Source: an uncultured Acidobacteriaceae bacterium (GTDB lineage Bacteria; Acidobacteriota; Terriglobia; Terriglobales; Acidobacteriaceae). Taken from it: 64,000 nucleotides of DNA. Below the pieces are notes generated by a model that did no database searches, was not told the origin of the DNA, and saw nothing but the letters and a program-made list of their open reading frames with translations. Shown one piece after another: positions 19,487-32,143 of this stretch; the stretch's first letter is position 1; each line of letters starts with the position of its first letter. The position numbers and the translations under genes are program-made. The DNA lies in contig CAIMKZ010000093.1 in the NCBI GenBank assembly GCA_903842065.1, positions 186,001-250,000 of the forward strand. Reading direction: 5' to 3'.

Positions 19487-21124
19487 TTACCGTGACGCCT
19501 CGATAAAGGTTACCTTGTTGATCTCCTTGAGTGTGGTGACGCCGCGCCGGACCCGCTCCAGGGCCGACTCGCGCAGGAAGCTCATGCCCTCTTTCTGGGC
19601 CATCTTGCGCACCTCGGATGTGGGTCTCTTGTCGAGGATCAGCTCGCGGATGGGATCGGTAAGCTCAAGCAGTTCGTGGATCGCGGTACGGCCCCGGTAG
19701 CCGGTGCCGCCGCACTCCATGCAGCCCGTGCCCTCGCGGAAGGCGAAGCCACGCCACTGGGCGGGGTCGAGGCCGCTCGAATGCAGCATCTCGTCATCGT
19801 AGGTGACAGTATGGGCGCAGTGCTCGCAGATGGTGCGCACCAGCCGCTGCGCCAGAATGCAGTTGAGCGCGGAGACAAAGTTGTAGGCCTCGACGCCCAT
19901 GTTGAGAAAGCGGCCCAGCACGTCCACCACGTTGTTGGCGTGGACGGTGGTAAACACCAGATGTCCGGTGAGCGCCGAGTTGATGGCGATCTGCGCCGTC
20001 TCCTGGTCGCGAATCTCGCCGACGAGAATCTTGTCCGGGTCGTGGCGCAAAATCGAGCGCAATCCGCGGGCGAAGGTGAGGCCCTTCTTCTCGTTGACCG
20101 GAATCTGGGTGATGCCGCGGATCTGGTACTCGACCGGATCCTCGATGGTGATGATCTTGTCTTCGTCGCTCTTGATCTCGTTGAGCGCGGCGTAGAGCGT
20201 GGTGGTCTTGCCCGAACCGGTGGGTCCGGTGACCAGCACCATGCCGTAGGGCTCGCGGATGTAGCGGCGGAAGCGCTTGAGGTCGTCGTCGGCAAAGCCC
20301 ACCACGTCGAGCGTGAGGTTCTTGAACTTCTCGCTCATCGATTCTTTATCGAGCACGCGCAGCACGGCGTTTTCGCCGTAGATCGTCGGCATGATCGAGA
20401 CGCGGAAGTCGATGAGGCGGTTCTTGTAGCGAACGCGGAAGCGGCCGTCCTGGGGCACGCGTTTTTCGGCGATGTCGAGTTCCGACATGATTTTGATGCG
20501 GCCCAGAATCGTGCCGTGATGCTCGCGTGCGATGGGCGCCATGGCGGCCTGCAATACGCCGTCGATGCGGTACTTGACGACGAGCGAGTCGTCGTTGGTC
20601 TCGATGTGAATGTCGGAGGCTCGCCGTTCTAGCGCGGTGAAGATCGTCGTGTCCACGAGCCGGATGATGGGACTGATGTCCTCGGCCTCGCTGGTCAGCT
20701 TCTCGATGGAGATGTTCTCGTCCGGGTTGTCGTCGCCGGTGAGAACGTCGAAGGTCAACCCCTCGCTGGCCTCGTCGAGTACGCGCTGGCTCTGCTCGGT
20801 CTTCTTGAGCAGGTCGGTGATCTCTGAAAGCATGGCCACGCGGGCGTAGATGCGTTTGCCGAGCAATCCGGCTATCTCATCGAGCACCATTAGGCGCGAG
20901 GGGTCGCTGACAGCGATAACCAACTCGTCGTCGTGTTGTTCGATGGGCACAAAGTTGTAGCGGAACATCAGTTCGACGGGAACCGTGCGCAGCAGATCGT
21001 GCTGAATCTTGAAGTTTTTCAGGTCCACGAACTCGGCGCGATACCGCGTGGCCAGAGCTTCGGCTTGCGCGCGTTCGTCGGCGGAGGTGAGGACGGGAAG
21101 TACGATGACCTGGGAGTCGGCCAT
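19487..21124 (-). CDS. PilB/GspE-type secretion ATPase
   Basis: GPTGSGKTTTLYAALNEI, ITIEDPVEYQIRGITQIPVN, LVGEIRDQETAQIAI, GCMECGGTGYRGR. Confidence 0.93.
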   Translation of the reverse strand: MADSQVIVLPVLTSADERAQAEALATRYRAEFVDLKNFKIQHDLLRTVPVELMFRYNFVPIEQHDDELVIAVSDPSRLMVLDEIAGLLGKRIYARVAMLSEITDLLKKTEQSQRVLDEASEGLTFDVLTGDDNPDENISIEKLTSEAEDISPIIRLVDTTIFTALERRASDIHIETNDDSLVVKYRIDGVLQAAMAPIAREHHGTILGRIKIMSELDIAEKRVPQDGRFRVRYKNRLIDFRVSIMPTIYGENAVLRVLDKESMSEKFKNLTLDVVGFADDDLKRFRRYIREPYGMVLVTGPTGSGKTTTLYAALNEIKSDEDKIITIEDPVEYQIRGITQIPVNEKKGLTFARGLRSILRHDPDKILVGEIRDQETAQIAINSALTGHLVFTTVHANNVVDVLGRFLNMGVEAYNFVSALNCILAQRLVRTICEHCAHTVTYDDEMLHSSGLDPAQWRGFAFREGTGCMECGGTGYRGRTAIHELLELTDPIRELILDKRPTSEVRKMAQKEGMSFLRESALERVRRGVTTLKEINKVTFIEASR

Positions 21125-21130
21125 GAGCGG

Positions 21131-22333
21131 TTAACCTCCTCCGACCGCGCCGGCCTGGCCAAGCGAGAAGATCGGCAGATAAAGCGAGATAAGTATGAAG
21201 ACCACGACCACGCCCATAACGATGAGGATGGCCGGCTCGATAAGGTTGAGGGCGGCGGTGAGCGACATGGCCACCTCCTCCTCAAAGAACTCGGCTACGG
21301 AGTTGAGCATCTGCGGCAGCGCGCCGGTCTGCTCGCCCACGGTAATCATCTCGGTGGCCAGATCGGGGAATGCGCCGGTCTTGATGAGCGAGTCGGCCAG
21401 GCTCTTGCCTTCGCGCACGGTTACAACCGAAGAGAAAACGGCCTTCGAGACCTTGCGCGAGCCGATGGAGCGGGCCGCGGTCTCAAGCGACGGCACCAGC
21501 GGCAGACCGCCGGTGAGCAGCGTTGAAAGTGTGCGCGAGAACAGCGCCACCTGATACTTGGTCCAGATGCGCCCGAATACGGGCAGGCCGACGCGGACGC
21601 CGTCCACAAAGTCCCGGCCGCCTTCGGTGATAGAGAAGCGATAGAGCGCGAAGGCGAGGCAGGCGAAGAATAGTGTCAGCCAGAGAAAGTTGTGCTGGAG
21701 CCACTTGCCGAAGGAGAGCAGTCCCATGGTCATGGCCGGAAGTTGCGAGCCCATCTGGTCGTAGAGCACGGCGAACTGCGGCACCACGACAGCGAGCAGA
21801 AAGATCATGAGGCCCACGACCAGGGTGAGCAGCAGCGAGGGGTAGATGAGCGATGTGACCAGCTTCTTGCGAAAGGTCAGCGCCATCTTCTGGAAGCTGA
21901 TGTAGCGGTCCAGCACTTCGGGCAGATTGCCGGAACGTTCGCCCGCGAGCATTGTGGTGGTGTGCATCAGCGGGAAGCTGCCCTGGGCCTCGAATGCGGC
22001 CGAGAGCGACTCGCCGGTCTTTACGCGTCCGGCCACGTCCTCAAGCTGCGCGGCAAAGACAGGGCTCTTCTGGATCTTGGCCAGCATCTGGATGGAGCTA
22101 AGGATGGGCAGACCGGCGCGGATGAGGGTGAGGAACTGCTGGTTGAAGATCAGAAACGGCTCGAGCTTGACCTTGCGCTTGCTGCTGCCGAAGCCGCCCC
22201 GCGCCTTGACGCTGAAGACGTGGTAGCCGGCGTGGATGAAGCGCGCGCGCAGTTCCTCGGCGGTGGCAGCGGTGTGCACCTGCTCTTGAACGCGGCCGCG
22301 CTCGTCGGCCAATTTGATAACGAACTCTGCCAT
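21131..22333 (-). CDS. PilC/GspF-type inner membrane protein
   Basis: FLTLIRAGLPILSSIQML, FSRTLSTLLTGGLPLVPSLETA, MITVGEQTGALPQML. Confidence 0.9.
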   Translation of the reverse strand: MAEFVIKLADERGRVQEQVHTAATAEELRARFIHAGYHVFSVKARGGFGSSKRKVKLEPFLIFNQQFLTLIRAGLPILSSIQMLAKIQKSPVFAAQLEDVAGRVKTGESLSAAFEAQGSFPLMHTTTMLAGERSGNLPEVLDRYISFQKMALTFRKKLVTSLIYPSLLLTLVVGLMIFLLAVVVPQFAVLYDQMGSQLPAMTMGLLSFGKWLQHNFLWLTLFFACLAFALYRFSITEGGRDFVDGVRVGLPVFGRIWTKYQVALFSRTLSTLLTGGLPLVPSLETAARSIGSRKVSKAVFSSVVTVREGKSLADSLIKTGAFPDLATEMITVGEQTGALPQMLNSVAEFFEEEVAMSLTAALNLIEPAILIVMGVVVVFILISLYLPIFSLGQAGAVGGG

Positions 22334-22459
22334 AGCCGTTGCCGCCGTCCCCCCGGCGGGATACACATACCCCTTCCCAAGTGTAACTTCAATGGATAGA
22401 CGCCCGAAGGGGCCGTACCGTTCGAGGCATTCCCGGGTTACCGGGGCAGCTTTGGCTGT

Positions 22460-23950
22460 ATGCTGATCTCGGCAGTCCAGGAAGCCCTGGCCAAGAGCGA
22501 ATCCGGGAGGATGGATCGAGTGCGAATCTGGAACAGCCCGATGCTGAAGCTCGCTTTATGCGCGTTTGACCGGCTATACGCCGGGACCGCAAGCCTTCTC
22601 AAAGGCCGTCGGCGGCTGGCGGGCGATCTCGCGGCTCTGGCGCTGGTCCTGGCGGGGCTTGCTGCCGCGATGCACACTGGCCGCAGCTTTGCAGCCTCGG
22701 CGGCAGAGGCGGTTACGCCTTATCCGCACGATCTGGCTCAGGTGAGCTTTGCCGTGGCCGGAGACGTGATCCCCCACGAAGCCGTGCGAAATGCGGCGAC
22801 GGCTGCGGGCAAGGACGAAACCGGCTGGACGGCGCTGCTGACCAACGTCAGCGATGTCTTTCAGGGGGCCGACTTTGGCTTCGTGAATCTCGAAACGCCG
22901 GTTGCGCCCGAGCACTCGAAGGGAACCAAGGCGTTTTTGTTCGATGCGCCTCCTGCGCTGCCCACCGCGCTCAAGGCCAGCGGCATCAAGATGGTTCTGT
23001 TCGCCAACAATCACGCCATGGATCAGGGCTGGGCCGGGTTTGCTGAGACGAGAAAGCATCTCACCGAGATAGGGCTCGTCGACGTCGGCACTTCGGACGA
23101 CGCGGCCACGGCCTTTCAGCCGGTGTTCGTTGAGGCGAACGGGATCAAGGTCGGTTGGCTCGGCATCACGCGCTGGCTTAACGGCGGACGCAACCCCGAC
23201 AAAATCGATCAGCCGCACGTGAACTTCTTCCCCTATCCGCACGACTCGGGAGGCGCTTCTGGGGCAGACGAGGCCGCGTTGCTGGCCGCCGTAAAGGCCG
23301 CGCGCGAAAAATGCGATCTGCTGGTGGTCGCCATCCACTGGGGCGTCGAGTACGCCACCGCTCCCCGCGCCGAAGACGTAGACATCGCGCACAAGATGAT
23401 GGAGGCCGGCGCTTCGGTGATCGTCGGCGGGCACCCGCATGTCTTGCAACAGGTTGAGACCTACCGCACCACGGACGGACGCGACACGTTGATCTATTAC
23501 TCGCTCGGCAACTTTTTGTCGAACCAGTCGCGCACCTACGTCGAAGGCCTCATGCCTGACACGAACGGCGATCCACGCGACTCGATGATCGGACTGTTCT
23601 CGGCGGTCAAAAAGGACTACGGCCCCGGAGGCATCCGCGTCGAAGTGGGCCACGCAGGAATTCTGCCCGTCTGGGGCGAGAACAACCGCAACGAGATCGC
23701 CGCCGGACGCACAAAGATTCCGGTGATCGAGCCGGTGCTGATCGATCGCGAACTGCCCGCCTTGCAGGCGAGGATGGACGCGCTCAACAAAGCTGCCGAA
23801 GCGCCGGAAGGGCTCAACGCCGACGAGAAGAAGGAATTTGTGGACCTGACGAAGCGGATCAAGCTGCTGACCGACCGCCGCGCGCAGATTCTGGCCCGCA
23901 CCGGCGACGAGTACGTGACCGCTCCGCCGAAAGTTCGCGCGAAGCCGTAA
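22460..23950 (+). CDS. CapA family protein
   Basis: FAVAGDVIPHEAV, FVNLETPV, FANNHAMDQG, VIVGGHPHVLQ, IYYSLGNF. Confidence 0.85.
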   Translation: MLISAVQEALAKSESGRMDRVRIWNSPMLKLALCAFDRLYAGTASLLKGRRRLAGDLAALALVLAGLAAAMHTGRSFAASAAEAVTPYPHDLAQVSFAVAGDVIPHEAVRNAATAAGKDETGWTALLTNVSDVFQGADFGFVNLETPVAPEHSKGTKAFLFDAPPALPTALKASGIKMVLFANNHAMDQGWAGFAETRKHLTEIGLVDVGTSDDAATAFQPVFVEANGIKVGWLGITRWLNGGRNPDKIDQPHVNFFPYPHDSGGASGADEAALLAAVKAAREKCDLLVVAIHWGVEYATAPRAEDVDIAHKMMEAGASVIVGGHPHVLQQVETYRTTDGRDTLIYYSLGNFLSNQSRTYVEGLMPDTNGDPRDSMIGLFSAVKKDYGPGGIRVEVGHAGILPVWGENNRNEIAAGRTKIPVIEPVLIDRELPALQARMDALNKAAEAPEGLNADEKKEFVDLTKRIKLLTDRRAQILARTGDEYVTAPPKVRAKP

Positions 23951-23953
23951 CCG

Positions 23954-24487
23954 TTAATCTGTCTGCTTTGCCCGCTCCAGCTTTGAGGCATCGTAGCCCT
24001 TGGCCGCCAGACGGCCGGTGATCTCCGCATAGAGCTTGTCGTCGATCTTCGCGGTGCGGCTCAAGACCCACAGGTATTTGCGGCTGGGCTCGCCGATTAC
24101 GGCGTACTCGTAGTTCTGGCCCAGCTCGATAATCCAGTAATCGCCGAAGAACGGCCAGAAGAACGTCACTTTGAGCTTCGAGCCGGTCTTCGAGTCAACC
24201 ACCTTGGCCCAGCCGTTCGCTATCGAGGGCTTGCCTTCCTTGGTCGTGCATGTATTCGTCACGCCAATCTTGCCGTCGGGGCGGAGGGAATAAGTCGCAA
24301 TAATGTCGCGGTCGCACTTGCGCTCAAAGATGGTCGGATACTTCGCAATCTCGTACCACCGCCCTGTGTACCGGTTCAGATCGACCTTGGCGACGGTCTC
24401 AAGCGGTGCTTGAGCCGATGCGGCTGCAACCATAGAAAACGCTCCAATCAAGGCGAGGCAAAGAGAAATAAGATTTCGTGTATGCAT
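23954..24487 (-). CDS. Lipocalin family protein (Blc-like)
   Basis: VDLNRYTGRWYEIAKYPTIFERKC, LWVLSRT. Confidence 0.9.
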   Translation of the reverse strand: MHTRNLISLCLALIGAFSMVAAASAQAPLETVAKVDLNRYTGRWYEIAKYPTIFERKCDRDIIATYSLRPDGKIGVTNTCTTKEGKPSIANGWAKVVDSKTGSKLKVTFFWPFFGDYWIIELGQNYEYAVIGEPSRKYLWVLSRTAKIDDKLYAEITGRLAAKGYDASKLERAKQTD

Positions 24488-24693
24488 CAGGGAACTCCAT
24501 TTTCAAATCATTGTGCAGGCCTCTACGCGGCAGGGAATAGCTGCATAACGCTTGTTCTCGGGGAAGTGGGAATCGCAGGCTGCCCACCTCTAGTCTTTCT
24601 TTTGCCACATCATCTGCACTAAGTTTTACCACTTGTCCAGCGAAGCCGCTGTCGTAAAGGGATCGTGGGGCCCTGTTCGCGCATCGAATCTAC

Positions 24694-26820
24694 ATGAGCG
24701 AATCGGCTTCCCCTGCCCTGAATCAGCTTGCAAACTCCGCTTCCACCTATCTGCGCTCGGCCGCGCACCAGCCGGTTGACTGGCTCCCCTGGAGCGAGGC
24801 GGCCTTTGCGCGCGCGCAGGCTGAAGACAAGCCCATCCTGCTCGACATTGGAGCCGTGTGGTGCCACTGGTGCCACGTGATGGACGGCGAGAGCTACGAG
24901 GACCCAGCCGTCGCCGAAGTCATCAACCGGCACTTTGTTGCTGTAAAGGTAGATCGCGACGAACGGCCCGACGTGGACTCCCGTTACCAGGCGGCTGTGC
25001 AGGCCATCAGCGGGCAGGGCGGCTGGCCGCTCACGGGATTTCTCTCTTCCGACGGCAGACCCTTCTACGGCACAACCTACATCCCCCGCGACGAACGCTA
25101 CGGCAGGGCTGGAATCATTCGGGTTCTTGAGTCGATGGCTCAGGTGTGGCGCGAGCGGCGCACCGAGGCACTCAATGCCGCGGCCAGCGTCATGGCAGCC
25201 ATCGAGAACAACGAAAACGTCTCGGGCCGCCAGGGGGAACTCTCTCGTGGGCTCATCGACAAGATCATTGCGAGCATCGTGGCGCAGTTCGATCCCCATC
25301 ACGGCGGCTTTGGCGCGCAGCCAAAGTTCCCTCATCCGGGGGCGCTCGATCTGCTGCTTGCAGCCGCTGCGCGAGGGAATGAGAAAGCCCGCGAAGCCTT
25401 CACCGTGACGCTTGAGAAGATGGCGGCGGGCGGAGTCTACGACCAGCTGGCCGGAGGCTTTCACAGATATTCCGTGGATGAGCGCTGGGTCGTGCCGCAC
25501 TTCGAGAAGATGCTCTACGACAACACCGAGCTGCTGCGCAACTACGTTCATGGCTATCAGGCCCTCGGCAACGAGGAGTTTCTCCGCACGGCGCGCGAGA
25601 TCGTCGCCTGGCTCGACGGCGTGATGACGGATGGCGACCGCGGAGGCTTCTACGGCTCGCAGGACGCCGACGTGGGCCTCGATGACGACGGCGACTACTT
25701 CACCTGGACTGCGGACGAGGCACGGGCAGCGCTCGATCCCGATGAGTTCGAAGCTGCGGCGCTGTGGTGGGATATCGGCGCCGTGGGCGACATGCACCAC
25801 AACCCCGCGAAGAATGTGCTGCATCGCAACTACACGATCGAGCAACTCGCCGAAAAGACCGGCAAGACCGTCGAACAGGCAAGCGCCGAAATTGCGAGCG
25901 CAAAGACGAAGTTGCTGGCGGCTCGGCTCGCCCGCCCCACACCGTTTATCGACCGCACGCTCTACACAAGCTGGAACGCGATGGCGGTGACGGCGTACTT
26001 CGAAGCCGCGCGAGCAGCAAATATCGCAGGGACTCAGGAGTTCGCTCTGCGCACGCTTGACCGCTTGCTCTACGAGGCGTGGGACGGCGAGCAGACGCTC
26101 GGCCATGTGATCGCGTATCCCGAAGGTGGCGCTCCGGCCGAGGTGGCTCCGGGCACGCTCGACGACTACGCCTTCACCATCCACGCCTGCATTGACGGCT
26201 GGCTGGCGTCTCAAGAGATGAAGTACTATCGCGCCGCGGTGAAGATCGCCGATGCGATGATCGCGCGCTTCTATGACCGCACCGCGTGCGCGTTTCTTGA
26301 TTCGGCGATTGATGGCGGCTCGCGTCTTGGCGTTCTGGCGGCGAAGCGCAAGCCGCTTCAGGATGTGCCAACGCCCGCCGGCAACCCCACAGGGGCTTCC
26401 GCCCTTTTGCGCCTTGGACATCTGAGTGGGCGAGCCGACTACAGCGAGATCGCCGAGGACACCCTCGCCTCCTTCGCGGGAATCGCGGGGCAATATAGGC
26501 TGCACGCAGGCAGCTATGCACTCGCCGTCGAGCGTCTGCTGGGCGAGTCGGTGCAGATCGTAGTAGTAGGCTCGGGCGATGCTGCCAGTCAGTTGCAATC
26601 CGCGGCCGAAAAGGGCTTCTCCGTGAGTAAAACCGTGATTCGCGTTTCTCCAGCGCAACTTGTACCCGGCGCAGTGCCCGAGGCACTTGCCGAGACTCTG
26701 CTCAATGCGCCAAAGCCTGCCGGAGCAGATGCGTGGGCGCTGGTCTGCAAGGGACACACATGCCTGCCGCCTATTGCGGATGCGGCGGCATTAGCCGAGA
26801 CGCTTTCATGCGGAAACTAG
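24694..26820 (+). CDS. DUF255 thioredoxin-domain protein (YyaL-like)
   Basis: HQPVDWLPW, GAVWCHWCHVMDGESYED, GGWPLTGFLSSDGRPFYGTTYIP. Confidence 0.93.
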   Translation: MSESASPALNQLANSASTYLRSAAHQPVDWLPWSEAAFARAQAEDKPILLDIGAVWCHWCHVMDGESYEDPAVAEVINRHFVAVKVDRDERPDVDSRYQAAVQAISGQGGWPLTGFLSSDGRPFYGTTYIPRDERYGRAGIIRVLESMAQVWRERRTEALNAAASVMAAIENNENVSGRQGELSRGLIDKIIASIVAQFDPHHGGFGAQPKFPHPGALDLLLAAAARGNEKAREAFTVTLEKMAAGGVYDQLAGGFHRYSVDERWVVPHFEKMLYDNTELLRNYVHGYQALGNEEFLRTAREIVAWLDGVMTDGDRGGFYGSQDADVGLDDDGDYFTWTADEARAALDPDEFEAAALWWDIGAVGDMHHNPAKNVLHRNYTIEQLAEKTGKTVEQASAEIASAKTKLLAARLARPTPFIDRTLYTSWNAMAVTAYFEAARAANIAGTQEFALRTLDRLLYEAWDGEQTLGHVIAYPEGGAPAEVAPGTLDDYAFTIHACIDGWLASQEMKYYRAAVKIADAMIARFYDRTACAFLDSAIDGGSRLGVLAAKRKPLQDVPTPAGNPTGASALLRLGHLSGRADYSEIAEDTLASFAGIAGQYRLHAGSYALAVERLLGESVQIVVVGSGDAASQLQSAAEKGFSVSKTVIRVSPAQLVPGAVPEALAETLLNAPKPAGADAWALVCKGHTCLPPIADAAALAETLSCGN

Positions 26821-26848
26821 GCCTCTTACCGCTTGAATGTGTACCAAA

Positions 26849-26885
26849 CTGGGTGCCCCAAGTCTTGATTTTGAGACCTGGGATT
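26849..26885 (+). repeat. Degenerate copy of hairpin intergenic repeat TGGGTGCCCC...GACCTGGGA
   Basis: Resembles 59354-59392; CCCAaGTCT / AGACcTGGG stem. Confidence 0.5.
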
Positions 26886-26944
26886 GCAAGAACTCAACGA
26901 ACCAATTCACACGGTCAGAGAACGAGCCAACGATTTGGCATTTT

Positions 26945-27937
26945 CTACTGAGCGGCAAACGGATTTTGCTCAGCAGGCTTCTCGGCTGTGGCGTCGCTCA
27001 CCGTTTTATCTTCGCTCTCGCTATTCGGAAGCGAAGTCAAGCTATTCATGCCGTAGACCCGCAGCGGATCGCCGGGCAGAATGCCGCGCTGCTCGAGCGC
27101 CAGCCGCACCCGCCGCTGAAACTCGCGCATTGGCGCGTACTGTTTTGTCGGCCGCGTTTTGAAGACCACGGTAAAGATCAACTGCGAGCCCTTCACCGCA
27201 TCTACGCCCAGCACCTTCGGGTCTTCTTTGAAGACCTCGCGGAAGGCCTCGAGACCGCGCACCTCGGCAGCGATCTCATTGAGCAGCGCTGCCACCTCAT
27301 CGGGGTTGGCCGTGTAATCGACGCTTACGTGAATGGTCGCCAGCGAGAAGTCCGCGCTCAGGTTGCCTACCGTGCCGATCTGCGAGTTGGGAATCACGTA
27401 GAGGGTTCCGTCGATGGTGTCGCGCAGGGTCGTCTTGCGCAATGTCATCGTCTCCACTACACCCGTCACGCCCGCCGCCTTGATGGTGTCGCCCACGCTG
27501 AACTGGCCTTCGACCAGAATCAGAATGCCGTTGAACATGTCTTTTACGATCGTTTGCGCGGCCAGGCCTATGGCCACGCCGGCGATGCCCGCCGAGGTGA
27601 GCAGCGGCCCCAGGTTCATGCCCACGGCGGCCAGAATCTGCAAGCCCGCGATAACGGCGATGATCGTCAGTCCCGTGGCCCGGATGACTCCGGCCAGGGT
27701 GCGAACCTCTCGCAGCCGCATCGGTCCGGCGCCGTGGGTCTCGGCCAGCCGCACCATGCGCCGCGTGATCATATGCAGCAGCTTCATGAGCAGCAGGGCG
27801 ATGAGCACCACTGCGATCAGGTGCGGCATCCGTGTGCGCACAAACTCCTGGCTGTCGTCGATCCACTCGTCGAGCACACGGCCCATGAAACGGCCTTCCT
27901 GAAAGATCCCCCATCGCAGGATTGCAAGCAGCGTCAT
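26945..27937 (-). CDS. MscS-family mechanosensitive channel
   Basis: LGPLLTSAGIAGVAIGLAAQTIVKDMFNGILILVEGQFSVGDTI, RKTTLRD..G..Y.IPN. Confidence 0.92.
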   Translation of the reverse strand: MTLLAILRWGIFQEGRFMGRVLDEWIDDSQEFVRTRMPHLIAVVLIALLLMKLLHMITRRMVRLAETHGAGPMRLREVRTLAGVIRATGLTIIAVIAGLQILAAVGMNLGPLLTSAGIAGVAIGLAAQTIVKDMFNGILILVEGQFSVGDTIKAAGVTGVVETMTLRKTTLRDTIDGTLYVIPNSQIGTVGNLSADFSLATIHVSVDYTANPDEVAALLNEIAAEVRGLEAFREVFKEDPKVLGVDAVKGSQLIFTVVFKTRPTKQYAPMREFQRRVRLALEQRGILPGDPLRVYGMNSLTSLPNSESEDKTVSDATAEKPAEQNPFAAQ

Positions 27938-28034
27938 ACCAAAGCTCCTGTTACTAGACTAGACTGTTGGCAGGCGGTGAGAATCGACCTGTTCCTTTCC
28001 CGGCGCTCCCTATTTCCCCGTGGGAGGTTGAACG

Positions 28035-28409
28035 ATGCATCCAGCAACTGAAAAGAGTACAAGATGGCGCAGCCTGCTGGCATGTGCTGTGTTTCTGCCC
28101 TGCGTGGCCGCATGGGCGCAGCAGGCGGCTGCTCCAGCCCCCGCGCAGTCCGTTCAGCCCGCACCGGCGCAGACAGCGCCGATACCCGCGCCGCCTACTC
28201 CAGCCGACGCGGGAACAGACAAAACCCGCCAGCAGATCAACAACCAGGTGGCGGAAATGGTGGCGATGTCTCTGGCATTAAAATCCGAGGTCGGCAAGTC
28301 CACCAAGGACGAGCTGTCGGTCGCGGTCATTCGCAAAGCTGCCCAGATCGAGGCACTGGCGCGCCGGCTGCGCGCTCAGATTCAGCCCTCCGTTCCGAGC
28401 GGGAAGTGA
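28035..28409 (+). CDS. Exported hypothetical protein
   Basis: Signal peptide ending AWAQ; Pro/Ala-rich linker; helical C-terminus. Confidence 0.5.
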   Translation: MHPATEKSTRWRSLLACAVFLPCVAAWAQQAAAPAPAQSVQPAPAQTAPIPAPPTPADAGTDKTRQQINNQVAEMVAMSLALKSEVGKSTKDELSVAVIRKAAQIEALARRLRAQIQPSVPSGK

Positions 28410-28906
28410 GCGTGGGCGTGAGCTGGTTTGAGAGAAGAATTTCGCGGCGCGCGGCGTGGCGGAGCAGCTGCCGCCGGGCGTTGCCGCTGCTGCCGGCTTT
28501 GGTTGTGCTGTTTGCCCTGGCAGGCAGACAGCTTCCGGCGCAAACCTCCGGAACAGTATCTTCGCAGTCGCTTTCCTCTGTTTTTGACGACGACCCATTT
28601 GACCGGACGAACCGGCGACAGGAGCCCGACCCCGTGCTGGCGCAGGCCATGAAGAAGCAGATACGGGCGCTGAACGTGCAACGCCAGAAGCGGATCGTTG
28701 CCGACACCGACCGGTTGGTGAAGTTGGTCGCCGACCTGAACGCCGGGATTAACAGCCGTGAACCGAGCCGGCTCACCGCGGACGAGATGCAGCAACTCGC
28801 AGAGATCGAAAAGCTGGCCCGCTCGATCCGTGAGAAGATGACGACGCAGGTAGCGCCACCCATGCCTACCGACGAGCCAAGACTATTTCAGCGGCGCTCG
28901 TACTAG
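28406..28906 (+). CDS. Exported hypothetical protein, probably translationally coupled to previous gene
   Basis: GTG 28406 overlaps TGA 28407-28409; signal peptide then helical domain; start uncertain (28412 also possible). Confidence 0.5.
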   Translation: MSVGVSWFERRISRRAAWRSSCRRALPLLPALVVLFALAGRQLPAQTSGTVSSQSLSSVFDDDPFDRTNRRQEPDPVLAQAMKKQIRALNVQRQKRIVADTDRLVKLVADLNAGINSREPSRLTADEMQQLAEIEKLARSIREKMTTQVAPPMPTDEPRLFQRRSY

Positions 28907-29141
28907 CGGTTCATGCTGGCGAATCTCCCTGAGTCCGGAGCGCCTCGAGCGCATCAAATTATTGAGTTTGTGCAGACCTGCGGATTGGTAAAATCAGTGA
29001 GCAGGGTTCCAGATCGAGGACATACCACCTGGCTGGCTTCCCGTCCTTCTTCGGATCGCCCCAATCGAGGTCGCCGCTCACAGGCGGGCCGCGCCAAGGC
29101 GCGCGGAGTTTCTGCGCAGCGGATATTTAGGAGTGGATGGA

Positions 29142-31292
<2,151 letters not shown>

Positions 31293-31317
31293 CTTAACCG
31301 AGTGCGGCAAAGAATCA

Positions 31318-31341
31318 GGCCGTCCGCAATGCGGACGGCCT
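31318..31341. terminator. Hairpin terminator after E1 gene
   Basis: AGGCCGTCCGC / GCGGACGGCCT. Confidence 0.75.
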
Positions 31342-31363
31342 TTGCATTGGACTTTGCGAGCTA

Positions 31364-32143
31364 TTAGCGCCGGCTGTTCAGCTTCGACAGCAGCCGCAGC
31401 ATCTCAAGATACAGCCACACCAGCGTGACCATGATGCCGAAGGCCGAGTACCACTCCATGTACTTGGGCGCGCCCGCGGCCGCACCCTGCTCGATGAAGT
31501 TGAAGTCGAGGACGAGATTCAGCGCGGCGATGGCGACGACGAACAGGCTGAAGCCGATGCCGACGATTCCTGACCCGTAGACGCTCATGAAGAACGGAAT
31601 GTGGAAGAAGCCCAGAATCATCTGCGCGAAGTAGAAGAGGCAGATGCCGCCGGTAGCGGCGGTGACACCGAGCATAAAGCCGCGGGTGACACGGATGATG
31701 CGGGCCTTGTAGAGGAACAGCATCACAAACAAGGTCGCGAAGGTGAGGCCCACGGCCTGGAATGCGATGCCCGGATAACGCTGGTTGAAGATGGCCGAGA
31801 TGCCGCCGAGAAACAGACCCTCAAGCAGGGCATAAATGGGCGCGGTGATGGGGGACCACTCGCGCTTGAAGGTCGTAACGATGGCTACGACGAAGCCGCC
31901 GAATACGCCCAGCATCAGCCGTCCGGAGACGGCGCTCGGATCGAGCGTCAGCGCGTAGTCATGCCAGGTCCATGCGGCGGTGGCCAGCACGCAGAGCAGC
32001 AGGAGGGCGGTCTTGTTCACGGTTCCAGCCAGCGTCATGCGGTCGGCGGCATCGATCGTGTATCCGCCGCCGAACCCTGTGCGCGCGGCGTCGCGATAGA
32101 TGTTCTCGTTCAGAGCTGGATTCGAAGTCTTGAACAGTGCCAT
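31364..32143 (-). CDS. Bax inhibitor-1/YccA family membrane protein
   Basis: Seven hydrophobic segments; FNQRYPGIAFQAVGLTF, FNFIEQGAAAGAPKYMEWYSAFGIMVTLVWLYLEMLRLL. Confidence 0.9.
   Translation of the reverse strand: MALFKTSNPALNENIYRDAARTGFGGGYTIDAADRMTLAGTVNKTALLLLCVLATAAWTWHDYALTLDPSAVSGRLMLGVFGGFVVAIVTTFKREWSPITAPIYALLEGLFLGGISAIFNQRYPGIAFQAVGLTFATLFVMLFLYKARIIRVTRGFMLGVTAATGGICLFYFAQMILGFFHIPFFMSVYGSGIVGIGFSLFVVAIAALNLVLDFNFIEQGAAAGAPKYMEWYSAFGIMVTLVWLYLEMLRLLSKLNSRR

Noticed and set aside
22574-23653. 359-aa minus-strand ORF
   Set aside because: Antisense to CapA gene.
24619-26757. 712-aa ORF on minus strand
   Set aside because: Fully antisense to the DUF255 gene whose protein has clear family motifs; Arg/Gly/His-rich translation typical of high-GC shadow ORFs.
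26837-28051. 404-aa plus-strand ORF
   Set aside because: Antisense to the MscS gene; no recognisable features.
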